Below are positions 24,769 to 35,600 of a stretch of 64,000 nt of DNA, in pieces (position 1 is the stretch's first letter; the number at the start of each line of letters is the position of its first letter). The notes below the pieces were generated by a model. That model did no database searches. It was given only the letters and a program-made list of their open reading frames with translations, and was not told the origin of the DNA. The stretch is from positions 15,026,059 to 15,090,058 of the forward strand of contig CM055092.1 in the NCBI GenBank assembly GCA_029204225.1, in the 5' to 3' direction. Source of the stretch: Diphasiastrum complanatum. Taxonomy: Eukaryota > Streptophyta > Lycopodiopsida > Lycopodiales > Lycopodiaceae. Both the position numbers and the translations under genes were made by a program.

Positions 24769-25250
24769 TGTTAGAAGATTCTCGTGAAGGTTCTTCTAAC
24801 AAATTTCGGTTGTCATAAGATCATAAAGGATATCAGACAACGGAGTCAAGCCACCAAACTACAATGGAAAGCGTCAATAAATCACAAATAAAGGAGCTCC
24901 AGAATCTAGATTTACCGAGAGCGCCAATACCAAAGGAGTCGACAAGTAGCGAATCGGCCAACGAGCAGAAAAAAAGCCCAGTGCCTCACTATCATATTTT
25001 ACTATGATGGGAATAAAAACATGGTCGAGTCGGCATAAAAACTTGTATCTATCAAAACAATAATGTCAGACACTCGTAGAAGGTGCATTGTACTCGTAAG
25101 CCTATGGCACGAGAATTAGAAGTAGATCAAGGCTCAAATGGGCCCAAAGTAAAAAGGGATCCAAGTAGTTAGAATGCAATTTGGTTTTAAACATTTTTGT
25201 AAATCCAAGTTGTTAAGGCACATGGTTTTGGATTAACCAAAAACCCTAAC
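24769..25250 (+). repeat. Possible LTR start after a polypurine-like tract
   Basis: CAGTGGGGGCA is followed at 24769 by TGTTAGAAG. The first 33 bp form a short inverted repeat (TGTTAGAAG...CTTCTAACA, 24769-24801). A purine-rich tract followed by TGTTAG is a typical 3' LTR junction, but the right end and partner LTR were not found. Confidence 0.35.
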
Positions 25251-25301
25251 CCTAGGATTGTCTATAACGAGGCATGTGACACCATTTTGTAGCCACTTTT
25301 C

Positions 25302-25476
<175 letters not shown>

Positions 25477-25544
25477 CTCCTCCTTCCATTCTTGCTTGTG
25501 TGCAAAGCCCTCCTATTTTTTTGAGTGTGATTCTTGTGGATGTT

Positions 25545-25890
25545 GAACGCATGCTTTGAGAAGATCAACCTCTTGAGGAGAAGATCTAGATTCAAGGATG
25601 CCTAGATAAGCCAAAAAAACCAAGATCCAAGAAAGGATCCAAACCAACAAAGAAAACCCAAAAATAAGAGAAGAAGATGATGAACAAATCTAAGCCATTC
25701 CACTTTTTGATCTTTAACTAAGCTTGACACCCTTAGTAGGCTTAGATCCCCATTCCCATTTCCTTGCTTAACCCTCTCCCCATTGGATCGAAACCCGTTA
25801 CGACACACGATACTCACCCGGTTGGAGATCCAAAACTCATTCTTTGCCCTCTAGATTCCCGACCAATTAGGGAGGCACGGAAAGGGTCCA
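25545..25890 (-). repeat. LTR-like repeat, inverted copy of 19637-19945
   Basis: The reverse complement matches 19637-19945 in ordered blocks (see that entry). It ends where Copia integrase coding sequence starts at about 25905. Confidence 0.7.
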
Positions 25891-25904
25891 ACAGCAAATG
25901 GGAT

Positions 25905-26825
25905 CAAGAGGGAGTACACAAGCCCAAGGACACCACAACAAAATGGAGTGTCCGAGAGGAAGAATAGGACCTTATGTGAAGGAGCCAAAGCCATGAGATT
26001 AGGTGCAAATATTCCTAAATCCTTTTGGGATCAAGCTTTGTTGTGTGCTAATTTTCTATGCAATAGATGGCCGAGTGTGGTATTGGATGGAAAAATCCCT
26101 CTTGAAGTCTTGTTTGGTAGAAGGCCGAGTGTCAAGTTTTTCAAAACTTTTGGATGCATTTGCTATATCAACATCACTCTTGATGATAGGACAAAGGAGG
26201 ATCCATCTTCAAGGAAAGGTATGCTTGTTGGTTATAGTGAGGTGAGCAAGGCTTACAAAGTTTATATTCCTTCAACTAAGAAAGTGGTCTTCAGAAGATA
26301 TGTCATTTTTTATGAAGGAAACTTTCCAAATGTTTCTTCAAGTGGTGGTGTGGATGTTGGATCTAACATTCTTGATGTTGATGACATTGATGATACTTTG
26401 GATGTTGATGTTGAAGATCCTACTTCAAATCAAAAGCCAAGGAGGACATCAAGGTTAAGGCAACAACCTTTGAGACTCACTTATGATTTTTTTTTAAAAA
26501 TAGCAAGTTGTTGGTGGTACAAATTATGCTTTCCTAACCTCTTTTGATGAACTTACATGTGAAGCAAGACAAAAAGAGGAGTGGATCGAAGCAATGGATC
26601 TTGAGTATCAAGCTCTTATGAAGAATGACACATGGAGATTGGTGGAACTTCCAAAGGACAAGAAGGCTATTGGACGTGGACAAACCAAGATGGATCAATC
26701 AACAAGTACAAAGCAAGGTTGGTGGAAAATGGGATGCTTAAGAGTATGGAATTGACTATGATGAGACCTTTGCACTCGTGGCAAAGATGGTAAGCATTCA
26801 GGTCATCATATCTCTTAAGGACACC
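25905..26825 (+). pseudogene. pol: Copia integrase C-terminus and reverse-transcriptase start
   Basis: The frame from about 25915 reads EYTSPRTPQQNGVSERKNRT, the Copia integrase motif, followed by PKSFWDQALLCANFLCNRWP, GRRPSVKFFKTFGC and KGMLVGYSEVSKAYKVY. An acidic linker ends in RRTSRLRQQPLRLTYDFF. After a frameshift near 26490 the RT start follows (EWIEAMDLEYQALMKNDTW, RLVELPKDKKAIG) and decays by about 26820. The integrase part is intact for about 200 codons; the rest is broken. Confidence 0.88.
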
Positions 26826-26828
26826 TAA

Positions 26829-27135
26829 CCCTACACCTATCACACCGGTGGCAAGAAGAGCCACTTTGCCAATAGTTGTCCCTGATGATATTGGAAGGGT
26901 ACCAAAAATAGTAGGTTTTCTACCTCAGTTCCATGGAAACATTGATGAAGATGCCCATGGACATATCAAAGAATTCGACACATTAATGTACATTAGTAGA
27001 ATCACAAATCCTACGCATAGAATGTTGTTGTTCTCCACAACTCTGATAGGAGAAGCCAAAAGATGGTACTCTAATTTGCCCATAAATTCGATCACTACAT
27101 CGGATGAGCTATTCCAAGAGTGTCTTCTAATCTCC
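26829..27135 (+). pseudogene. gag: Gypsy gag fragment
   Basis: The frame reads RVPKIVGFLPQFHGNIDEDA, then HGHIKEFDTLMYI, then RMLLFSTTLIGEAKRWYSNL and PINSITTSDELF. This is the retrotransposon gag core of plant Gypsy elements (FxGxxxEDPxxHIxEF...AKxWYxxL). It starts right after the Copia RT remnant and is cut off at about 27130, where an inverted Copia fragment begins. Confidence 0.85.
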
Positions 27136-29165
27136 ATCACAGTCATATTGCTTCTTGTGTTGCAGAACATATGGTCGTATACTTTGCTTCCATAGTAGAT
27201 AGAGCAATCATTTTCTACTTTTTATTGGTCCATGCAAAAGCACCATTACCAAAATGAAAAAGATAGTCTGTGGTAGATCTCATGTCATCAATACCACCTA
27301 CCCAATCAACATCTACAAAACTCTACAACTTTGGCAAACCAGATTGTTTTTCATACACCAAAAGTAGTTGTGCCCTTAACATAGCAAAGAATTATTTTCA
27401 TAGCTTTTCAAGGTGTCTCTCTAGGGGGTTTTGACAATCTGTGAGTAAATTATTTGCGAGTTTTGCGAGTTTCATTCTACCCATGGTTCACCGATTATGT
27501 AGCACATGGCATGCCATGTAATATTAACTGCAAGAAGATACTGACTAGATACAAAAATTTCAATAGATTTTAACATGAACAAATACGTTGCTTGTGAGTA
27601 CCTCAATGTGAGACAACTTTGGAAGTGACATTGGTTGTCTCCACTCTATTTCAGCTTTTCCATTAAGGAATGCTAATTTCACATCCATTTGGTGTAGATT
27701 TCATTCATGCACAACTGCTAATGCGATGATTATGCAAAGTGTATTCCACTTAGCTACGAAAGTGATAATCTCTGTGGCTAGAAGCGTGGCTTGGTGGTAC
27801 AACATGGACTTTAAAGGACACTACCTTTTTTGGGTAGAAATGCACTTTTGTATTATTATACACTATTTTCAACTAATACGTTTGGCTTGCAATAACTTTT
27901 TAACCGTACCTCAGAAGTATGTCATGTAACATATCATTGGAAATTTCTCGTCAAGCGCTTTCTAACGCACTAAACTTCGCTGAAATTGAACTTACCACTG
28001 AAAAGTTATGTCATTTTTAATGTGGACTCAAAAAATTATGATTAATAAAATCCCCATACTTTTGACTTGCGATAACGTTTTAACCTTAGCTTGAAAGTAT
28101 GTCATCTAACATATCATTGGAAAGCGCTCGTCAAGCGCATTCTAACGCACCAAACTCCACTGAAATTGGACTTACCACTAAAAAGTTAATGTCAGTTTTC
28201 TCAAAACAATTATGAGTAATAAAATCCCCAAAAAGTGACATGTACTACCAAAAGGTACAATGAAAGATGGGTTCTTTTTTTGTACCACCAAACCATGCTT
28301 TTAGCCCTATGCCCTTGCTTTGCGCATACCCTTTCACGACAAGTCTTGGTTCCATCTACATTATACTTGGTTTTAAGCACCCATGTATACCCATGTATTC
28401 CCAATGGGATCTTTACCTTCAAGAAGATCAACTATCTCCCACGTACCGTATCGCTTGATGGAATCTATATCCTCCTGCATTGCTTTTTTCCATACCTCAT
28501 CATCTTTGGGTTCCTCATAGCAAGGGGGAGTTCCTTGGATTGAATGATATTGCTCATAAATGTAAAATCAACTTGAAATATATTAGGTTCCATCTTCACC
28601 CTCATGGAACGTCGTAGCTCTCCCTGTTTGCTAGACTCGACAACCTTGTCTTCCTTGTCATCCACGAGCCTACTACACCATTTAGGCAATTTAGTTTGAG
28701 ACGATCCACTCTAAGGTGAATATGTATCCCAAGGCCCATCCTTCTCCTTCTGCTTATCACCAGCAACCTCAACCTTTTCAATCCAATAGGTTTGTTTTTA
28801 GGTTTTCATCTTGCCTCTACAATTGGAGAGAGTACCACAACCTTACTCTTCAAATTAATAATCAACTTGTGGTGGTGGCAATGTTTTGTCCTCAGCGAGA
28901 AGCATGGATAGTTTATCACTATCTTTTTCATCATACCCAAACCTATGAGTATCATAAAATATGACATGAGGACTTATGTGATGCATCATCCAAGTGGATC
29001 ATAACATCTATGCCCCTTAGTTTGCTCATTATATCCAATAAATTGTAAATTTTAGTGACCAAATTTCCAAGAAATAAAGGCTACCCCGTCTTCTATTTTC
29101 CTTTGAATTAGATATGGACCATATTCAAATAGATATTTTGTATGAACTTGTTACTCGAATGGATT
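27135..29165 (-). pseudogene. pol: Copia remnant: integrase end, reverse transcriptase, RNase H in pieces
   Basis: In minus-strand order, 29165-28980 resembles the integrase tail. 28465-28689 is the linker (LRRSMRVKMEPNIFQVDFTF). 28210-28460 is the RT start (KIPLG...GYTWVLKTKYNVDGT). 27590-27745 is RT (VHEWNLHQMDVKLAFLNGK). 27135-27450 is the RNase H end (GAFAW-type, ALSTMEAKY-like). An unrelated tandem duplication (27870-28230) and many stops interrupt it. Confidence 0.75.
27880..28230. repeat. Tandem duplication, about 181-bp unit
   Basis: Two adjacent units share GTATGTCATxTAACATATCA, CTCGTCAAGCGC, TTCTAACGCAC and ACTTACCACTxAAAAGTTA, and each ends in AATAAAATCCCC. Unit 1 starts near 27882 and unit 2 near 28063. 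Identity is about 85%. Confidence 0.8.
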
Positions 29166-31300
29166 GAGTGCATGTGTAGGTATCGGTACCTAAACTCAAT
29201 AAATCTAAAAATTGTAATTCATGCTAACAATTTGGAGAAGATGTGTAGGTTCTACAAGTAGAATCTAATCAGAACTTAGAAAACATAATCACTTCATGAT
29301 GATATGTTTTTGACATTTGCCCTTTCCTTAAGAATATGTCCAAGTACATGAAGAAATATCTGAAGAACAAAAACAACTCAACTTGGCAAAGATGTGTAGA
29401 TTCTACGAGAAAAAAATCTAAGAACTTAGAAAAGGCATAATGATAAACCATTTCTATATGGTGTGTTTTCTTTGATATATGACCTTTAAGGGTATGTATA
29501 GGTACTATGAGGAAGTTCCTATAGACTCGAGAAAAAGAATTTGAGAGTTTGCTAAGCTTAAAGAAGGGTTTCATAAGTCTATAATGAAGGCTCAAAAGAG
29601 TCTATAAGAATTGGGGACGGGCCGAGGGATTGATCACATCTTGGGATTCTCTCCCGCCATGAATAGGGATGGGCAACCCCTGGAAAAAAGAGCCTAGAAA
29701 TTGATGACTCTTATGCAATATAAGATGGACATGTACTAAACCCCTTCTTTAGAAAGTTTGCACTTAGATGCATTCCCAAGTTGTGATATAGAAAAATACA
29801 ACTCAAACATGGCTAACATTAAATGTTGAGCCAACTACCTTCTTTGCATCTCATAGATCACTTACCTACTTTTCCACATGGCTTAAGAGCTTATGGACGC
29901 CTAGGTAGGGGCGCCCTACTCTCTCACTTGACCAATTCCAACTCCCATGAAATTCTCCCTCAACCTCTACACCTCACCCTTTCACTTCACTTACCTTTAC
30001 TTTACTATGAGTCTTCCCCGCACCTCACAAACTTTAGATGCCAAAAGTATTAAAGCAAACTTCTTAGCTACTAGCAAAAAATTTCATTCTTGATGGGGGA
30101 CAAAAATCAATTTGAAAAATAAGTTTTTTTTTGCTTTGAGATGTCTCAAAAATCCATAGGGATCGATAAACCATGTAACCCTTGACATAGGACTTTGAGC
30201 AATGCAAATAGAGATTGCCCTTTGGAAGATCATTTTCATATTCCGTATGCCTCCACCTGCATGATGAACCCAAATGACTAATTTACGCATCTCAAATGTT
30301 TCATTGATTTGTAGAGCTTATAGCAATAACAATATGACACCCACAAAAAAGGTCATGTACTAACTCACATAAATATAGATAACTCATTCTACTGACCTTC
30401 AATAGCATTGCATGTGCCACAACCATCATTATAAATCTTGTACTGTACTTGATGAAATCAAATGGCTCAAGACTTTTGTATTGGACTCCAAACGCACCTA
30501 AAGACTCAAAAACATCTCATAATTCTACAAACTGTTTGACCTTCACAATGTGTTTCACCTAAAGACAAATTTATTTACGTAATTTTACAGCAGCAATGCA
30601 GTTGCAATGCTAAGGCACACAAATGGTATTTGTCATTTGCACAACAAATTGTGCAATCTGACTTTTGATGCTAAACCTGAAGATGAGTGATTTATTCAGA
30701 ATTAACTTGAACAAAACTCAGAAAGTTGAACAGGTATCATTATTGTGACATTGTGTGCAAATGATTGCAAAAAGTCAATATCACTACCAACATTCCATTG
30801 AAATGAGTCAATTATTAAGAATTACAAGATAGCACAAGGTGCAAAAAACTAAAACATTTCATTTTGTCACCATATTGAAACCAAACTCAAATGGTTGCAA
30901 CATACATGATATAGACTTGAAAAACTCTAGGCTACTAAATGGCTTGTATGTCAAGTACTGTACTTCTACCATAATAGTTTCTCAGAATCTTCTTGGAAAA
31001 ATCAAGCTTTCATCTTACAAATTTCTTATACCACATCTACCCTTAAACATCTCAAAGGGTGATAGATATGCTTATAATTGATGTGCCTTAAGTGCTCTTG
31101 TGGAATCTATTTTCCAATCAGTCACCTTAAAGCTTGCCATTCTTGGTAACTGAATCAACTGTACATGGAAGGTAGCAAAAATGAAAATGTTCAGCAAAAA
31201 CCTACACAGAATGACAAATTACAGAAAACTATTGTACTTCTGTCAACTTTCTTTCTCAACCAACAGGTTGAAAACACAAAAGCATGTGTTTACAAGTCAT
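29165..31300. other. Non-genic stretch with a diverged tandem repeat
   Basis: At 29232-29345 and 29388-29500 two units of about 155 bp share GAAGATGTGTAGxTTCTAC, AGAACTTAGAAAA and CATATGACCTTT-like words. The rest, to 31300, shows no gene and no recognisable element. Confidence 0.5.
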
Positions 31301-31304
31301 TAAC

Positions 31305-31838
31305 TACCTCCGCTCAAAAGTTTTCTTTAGGTTCACAAATACAACCTTGCTATAAGCTCATTAATGAAACGTAATAACTTGACATTTACCTATGTAGAAC
31401 TAGGATGAAGGAGATTACTATTTAATAACAACTTATATTTACCTCTACAGAGCTAAAGGGAAGGAGATTATAATAGTTATTTTTATGACAGAGATACAAA
31501 CAAGTTTTGATGCATTGCCGTGCTCAGAATGTGTTATCTGCCCTCGGCATTAACTATCGCCGCTCAAAAGTTTTCTTTAGGCTCACAAATACAGCCTTGC
31601 TATAAGCTCAGAATTGAAACGTGATGACTTCGCATTTACCTATGTAAAACTACGGTGAAAGAAATTATTATTTGATAACAGCTTATATTACCTATACAGA
31701 GCTAAAGTGAAGGAGAATATAATAGTTATTTTTATGGCAGAGATACAAACAACTTTTGATGCATTGCCGTGCTCAGAATGTTTTATCTGCCTCCCAAAGG
31801 GCAGATAACACATTCTGAGCACGGCAATGCATCAAAAG
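31305..31838. repeat. Tandem duplication (about 250 bp) followed by an inverted 40-bp hairpin
   Basis: Unit 1 (31308-31552) and unit 2 (31558-31793) both start CCGCTCAAAAGTTTTCTTTA and both end in GATGCATTGCCGTGCTCAGA. Directly after unit 2 the last 40 bp recur inverted: arms 31752-31791 and 31799-31838, with a 7-bp loop and one mismatch. The block lies about 420-950 bp downstream of the host gene's stop codon. Confidence 0.88.
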
Positions 31839-32261
31839 TGAGCTCACTCCTTACAAAACTTAATATGGGAGAATCCGAAACCTTTTCAAGGTTTTCACAA
31901 ACTAATTGCCGTAGAAAATAGCATGCTGATTACATATGATGATATGTTGACTCATATTGGCATGTGGTAATTGGTATCAACCTGCAGTGATTTGAGCATA
32001 TCATTTTTTTAAATGAGAACAGGCACCAGAAATTGCACTTTTCTGGAATGCAACTGTACATGCCATGCCAATCCTGGCTTCCCTTCTCGATGCAATATAT
32101 TTATAAGAATATTAAAGGAAAACATCTTTCATGTTCAATAAAAAATAATTATTGTACAATCGTTTCAAGAGCACAGATAGCATCAATAAACACTTTGTCT
32201 AGGTCAATCTTAGTATTACAAAAGTTTTCAAACTCATCTCGTGTTAGGAATGCTTGGCATC

Positions 32262-32627
32262 CTACAAAGTATCTATGCTTGCAAATCGCAGTTTATTACT
32301 AGTACGCACCCAGAAAAATATTGTAACTGATGTCAAGAGAGCAGCTAATGCAAGGACAAGTGCAAATGAGCTCATTGAAAAAACAACTTGTGATGAAAAG
32401 CCAGTGGAGCTTTTCACTGAAGCCGGTACAACTTCTAAAGGCACCCAATCACAGTTCACTGAATAATGCTGGCTTGGACTCCAGGGCATATTGTTGAAAG
32501 GATACCAAAAAGCAGCAGCAAATCTGTGAACTTCTCCAATAGTAAATTGGACATCCTGCATAAGTAAACCCACTTCACGCTGGATCAGAGGATCGCAAAT
32601 ATCTTGAAAGGAGCAAGCTATGTTATC
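32262..32627 (-). CDS. Host gene exon 7: C-terminal domain and membrane anchor
   Basis: The likely acceptor is GAGTTTTAG before 32627. The exon then reads [32 protein letters not shown] and [13 protein letters not shown], then [20 protein letters not shown], a 22-residue hydrophobic helix, and the short tail [15 protein letters not shown]-stop. An alternative acceptor at 32558 would start at DVQF. The anchor suggests a type I membrane topology. Confidence 0.78.
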   Translation of the reverse strand, partial: DNIACSFQDICDPLIQREVGLLMQDVQFTIGEVHRFAAAFWYPFNNMPWSPSQHYSVNCDWVPLEVVPASVKSSTGFSSQVVFSMSSFALVLALAALLTSVTIFFWVRTSNKLRFASIDTL

Positions 32628-35600
32628 CTAAAACTCAGATCAGGGAACGAGTTGTATATATATCCATGTAACCTCTTTGACAGAGTTGTGATTTTGGTGT
32701 TACATCTAGATTGTATTTGGATAAATTGTTTCTTCTTGCTTACTAAATGTTAGCTTGCTATTCTTCAATGCTTATTGACTTGTTTTAAAGGTCTTATGAT
32801 CTGATGGAAATCAGATCCACAAGTGATACTGAATCTTAATGCCTTTGAGAGCTTTTGCCAATGTTATATATTCTCTAGCTCCTTCATGCAACTAGGTTTG
32901 TTCTTGATGACTAGTTTGTAGCTACTCTTGCCTTTGAGAGAGCTTGCCAATGTTAACTAGCTGCTAGCTACTTGATACAACTAGCTTTTTTAATGATAGC
33001 TAATGCTCATTGTGCAAACTCTATCACCTCTTAATCAGTTTTTTATTATATTAAGATTTTTTTAAGCTATTTTCAATACGGTATCATAGCTTGGATCAAA
33101 GTGAAGCTTGAGGACCTAGCATAAACCCTAGCATATCAGACAACCAAGAACTAGCATGAGGGAGCTCACAAACAATATCGTTGAAATGTTGAAATAAGCC
33201 AAAAATTTTGACTTGAAAGCCGTGAATGGATTTAAATTTGAGTATACACTAGAACCTGTTGGAGGCGATCAGTAGTCCGCAGTGGCCTTGCAAGCTCAAA
33301 AGTATATATTCCAGCACTTCCAAGCTGCCCGTATGGATGATCCATTGACACCAAACCTAACACAAAGAAGTGATGGTATATGCCTTAATTCCAAACCCCT
33401 ATCTTGCAGAAAACTCTGTTGATACCTTGATTGAAGTACCTTCAGAAGTAAGCATATACCAAGGTAAGCCATAGTGATCTAAATTTGCACCAAGACATTT
33501 AGTTAGGCTTATTTAATGCTCTGTTTCTGGACTAAAAACATTGTAATATATTTAGATGGGAATTCTATCACTGCAAGATTCATTATCTAGAGCCATAGTG
33601 TCCCTTGGTACCGCTGGTATGGTACCGCCGGTATGGTACCGCCGGTACCATATCAGTGGTACCGCCGGTACGGTACCGCCCTGGGATCCACGGTACCAGG
33701 GCGGTACCATTTTTAATATTTTTTTTTTTAATATTTTTAATATTTAATTGTTGCCTATTACCTACCAAAACAGGCCAAAAAAATGGAAAAAAAAGGGGTT
33801 CTGGGTGTAAAAAAAGAGGGTGCAGGGGACTGGTGCAACAGCATATGGGCACTGTGGGTGAGCAGACCATGGGGCCAATGGGAGAGCAACACGGGGGGAG
33901 TATCACATGGGTTTAGGGTACATAGGCACATGGAGGGGTGATGGGGATCCACATGGCCGATCAGACTGTGGGGATAAATAAGCACTCAGAATGCCATTGT
34001 GATCGGCATTTTTAGAGGCTGTGAGAGAGCTAGTGATAGACAGTGAAAGAGCAAGCGAGAGCCGGTGACAGGCTGTGAGAAGCTGTTTGAGAGCCAGGGT
34101 GCTGTGAGAGGGTGTTCGAGGAGCAGGGTGCTGTGAGGAGAAGGTCGATCGAGATGGCAGAGCACATACCACCGAAGCCCGAGGGAGAAGCCAGGAGGAA
34201 GCTCGAGGAAGATATCCGAAGGCACAACGAAAGACATCGGAAGCAAGAGGCACACATTGCAGAGATGCTGCGATAGACTCGGGAGAGACACCCAGAGCTG
34301 CAGATCCCCGCCCCCGCTGTGGCCACTGCCCCCGCTGTCGAGTTGGATTTGGATGAGCAGATCGGAATGAACTTCACACGGCGGCAGCTCATCATGGTCA
34401 GGGAAAGGGCAGACAGACGTCGGGCTAACCAGGAGGCAGAGCGAGAGCGACAGAACAATGCACCTGACAAGGCGAGGAGTCGGTGGAGGATCAGTAGGCA
34501 TGTTTAGAATAGATAAGGTCCAGCCGTATGTGGCGGACTATTGCTATGTGATTTTCGGCAGTTTAGGGTGCGGCAAAGAACTAGATAGCTGCTTAAAAAA
34601 AGGACGGGATATGTGATGTTATCTTGATACAACGGTAGAATGAATACATAGTTGTTTTTTGTAAAACGCGAGCCTGGTCATGTGAAATGCAATCTCTATA
34701 TTTTTTTAAATGCAAATGTGATACATGTGTTTGTGAAATGCAGTTTGGGGTGTAGGTGTAATTGTTGTGCTCATTATGTAGGTGCATTTATGTGAAGCTA
34801 TCATTCACTTCAATCGAAATTAGTTGAAAATAAGATTTACACGCACATAGAATTTGACATAAAATTGACAATACAGCATCACATGTACAGAGCGACATAC
34901 GCACAATGTGCAACAAATAAAGTACGCCAAACACTGTATATAATATGAAAAATGATCTGAGTACAATGGTAGACCGTCTGCTAGAGACAAACTACTGAAA
35001 CTAAAATAACAGAGCCACAATCAATGCTCTGGCTCTGACTCAGATGAATGCTCCGGAGACAACTCAAGGCCCCGAGCTGACTCTCGCAGCCGATATCTCT
35101 GCCTGTCTGAAACTGGCATGGGCTGTGTGTCCGAGGAGGACTCCTCACTAGCATCATCCCAGTCTACCTCCGCATCAGCCCCCAAGCAAGCCAAACCAAC
35201 AACACCTGCTCCAGCTGGCTGTAATCCTGCACCTCTAGCTGTACCTGGAACCCTGCGTGGTCGTCCTCTCTTCCCTAGCAGTTTCTGTGCCTTGCCTTTC
35301 TTGTTCGGTGCACCTTGGGCCTTCCTGGTCTCTTGCGGACAAGAGGAGCTGTCAATGCCTCGTCACCTCCATGCAAATCACCTGGCTGGCTAGGATGGGC
35401 CCATGCTAAGGCCGGCTGAGATAGGGAAGCAAAAGAGGGAACTCCCTGTGCACCCGAGCGAGGAGGATGAGCTCATGGAGTGTGTGCCCGTGGGGCTGCT
35501 GCAGGTGGAGGAACTGGTTGTGCAGGAGGCAGGTACAGCGGCGATATGTACTGACAAGGGCGCTGCGGTGGCCTGTACTGGTACATCATGGGTGCTGCCA

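Noticed and set aside
24769-24801. Short inverted repeat as a rho-type terminator or attachment site
   Set aside because: The context is eukaryotic and retrotransposon-rich. An LTR start with terminal symmetry is the simpler reading.
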